Shown here piece by piece: positions 29,882-31,364 of a stretch of DNA of 31,364 nucleotides. A program made the translations under genes and the position numbers. Positions within the stretch are counted from its first letter, which is position 1. Each line of letters opens with the position of its first letter. The DNA comes from Larix sibirica (taxonomy: Eukaryota > Streptophyta > Pinopsida > Pinales > Pinaceae), in the NCBI GenBank assembly GCA_004151065.3, contig NWUY0300002924.1:14147-45510 (forward strand). The letters are read 5' to 3'. A model generated the notes under the pieces. That model saw only the letters and a program-made list of their open reading frames with translations, searched no databases and had not been told where the DNA came from.

Positions 29882-31364
29882 CCGGTTGCTTGCCATAACT
29901 CCTGTTGTTATGAGACCTGGCATTCTACTGGTTTGATTTTCTGCCCTCTGCACCCCTCCTCTGATCCTTAGGCTTTCCTTCTGCAAGATTCTTTTGCTCC
30001 TTTTGCTCATTCGGGCATGCCTCTGTGTGATTCTCTGAGACCAAGATGTTGTAGAATGCTCTCCATCTCATAGCTACGTACATTAAATATTGCGAAACCT
30101 AATATTTGATGCAACGACCTCCATCGTTGAGTACAACCTCCCACTAGCTGTTGTGTTCTCTCTTCCTCTTGATTGGTGTTGCATTTTATCATTTGATTTT
30201 GAAACTCAACATCAAAGCGTTGAATTAAGTGAATCCCATGGCTTGTTGGTGTGGCTCGTTGGTGTGAACCCGTGGGTGCCAATTGAACATGAGCCATTTG
30301 CAAATATTGAATGCTGCAAATTTTTACTATGACCTCTTCAAGGAGTGATAGTGCTACGATTCCATAATTATGCCCTCATTCAACTATGTGTGGAGGTAAA
30401 ACGTTTTTGCATTTTTTGCTACATTTTTTGTGACCATTGGTAACAAGAGAAACCCTAATTTTGACCTAAAACTCTGCATGGGAGATTAAATGGAACTAAG
30501 GTAGCATATTGAAGTTGCATATCGTGAAGAGAAGCATGTAATGGCTCTCTCATCTCTAATTTATGGTCAATGGTGTAGCTAATTCAATTTTGGTGATGAC
30601 ATGGTTGAGGTGAAGTAAAGATTACTGCACGGTTTTGATTATCCTTGATGCAACTTTCAAGTAAAGTCTGCTACGTTGGAGTTTCAGTGATGTTTGCTAT
30701 GTTAGAGAAGCTGGAATGTGAGTCCAAGACCATAGCTTTTGGAGCAGCGATCCTCAAAAGTGGAGCTGCGATTTTATGTCTCGAGCTGTGAACTACATTC
30801 TACTACTTGATTGTTGCAACCTCAAGTTTGGATAAAAAAAATTATGTTAGTTTTAAAGATTTTTGTGAAGGAGCACGACCCCCTTTGGGTGTTGTGAAGA
30901 GCTACTTGGAACTTGAATCCTTCTGCCAGTTTTGCAGTCTGTGTGTGTGGTGGAACACTCCAACTAAACCCCATTGAACAACACGAACTCCACCACAACT
31001 ACGAGTTCTTTTGCACAAGAGCGATATCATATTGTTGTATTAATTTATTATTAAATTTTGTCCATGTATTTCATCTTCGATGAAGATTTGAGCTAGAGAT
31101 AAGGGTGAATGTAACTTTTTGTGTATAGCACTGTAATAGCACTGATCTGTAGAATCAAATGTAAGAACGCTGCAAAATTGACAGCGCTGCAGAACTAAAT
31201 GTAATACTTCTATAGAATTAAGTTGATAGTGCTGCAGAATTTGTAAGAAGCAATTTTTGTAAATAAGGGAGCAGGAATTCAGACCTGCACCTTCCCATAT
31301 TTTCTTCCAAAATTATGTTTAAAGTTGCAGGTTCAAGTTGCAGAAGATGCACTCACTGGCATCA

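Larger units (their letters stand above)
29677..31364 (+). mobile_element. Short-LTR element 2 (runs off the window)
   Basis: Second member of the family at 5117: LTR of about 189 bp (29677-29865), spacer ATAG, and primer site tggtattagagc (29870-29881). The interior starts like element 1 (ttgccataactcct, gttgtta) and holds no recognisable gag or pol up to the window end. The frame starting MTSSRSDSATIP near 30331 meets a stop at once. A late segment (31140-31250) repeats variants of ctgcagaa-taaatgtaa. The 3' LTR, if any, lies outside the window. Confidence 0.6.

Noticed and set aside
30090-30332. 80-residue plus-strand frame, overlapping a 98-residue minus-strand frame
   Set aside because: Inside the interior of short-LTR element 2. 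The two frames overlap and neither shows a domain.

Overview
This window looks like intergenic, transposon-filled nuclear DNA from a land plant, probably a seed plant with a large genome. I found no intact host gene and no convincing RNA gene. The plant call rests on three things. There is an L1-type LINE whose ORF2 ends in a plant-style RNase H domain. There is an old Ty3/gypsy chromovirus with a Met-initiator-type primer-binding site. There are two short-LTR elements with the same kind of primer-binding site. The age of these copies and the lack of genes would fit a conifer or similar genome, but the sequence alone does not settle the species.

Layout. 1-1523: a broken plus-strand Ty3/gypsy pol fragment (RT end, RNase H, integrase) that stops at a single N at 1524. 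1525-2199: two diverged copies of a direct repeat about 413 bp apart. 2200-5116: AT-rich sequence with small tandem repeats. 5117-about 7000: a short-LTR element (LTR 5117-5300) whose internal region is non-coding and made partly of 353-bp and 95-bp repeats. 7188-12015: a 5'-truncated, disabled L1-type LINE on the plus strand, with endonuclease, RT, zinc finger, RNase H and A-tail. A 426-bp tandem duplication lies inside its ORF2. 12025-14865: unassigned sequence with minor repeats.

14866-28317: the dominant feature. A 6.73-kb unit is present twice in direct tandem, about 99.8% identical by eye, and the two copies meet at a single N at 21594. Each unit carries the same complete but decayed minus-strand chromovirus of about 5.77 kb, with 277-281 bp LTRs, the same 5-bp target duplication CTTTT, and the same flanking DNA. 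The second element is therefore a copy of the locus and not a second insertion. The N exactly at the junction makes an unmerged contig overlap at least as likely as a real tandem duplication.

28318-31364: AT-rich sequence, then a minus-strand remnant of a LINE ORF1 (DUF4283/CCHC knuckle type), then a second member of the short-LTR family (LTR 29677-29865) that runs off the window end.

Nothing here forms a working pathway. The elements are independent insertions. The points most worth following are the N-joined duplication, the pair of short-LTR elements with unusual repeat-rich interiors, and the LINE duplication that arose after the element was already dead.
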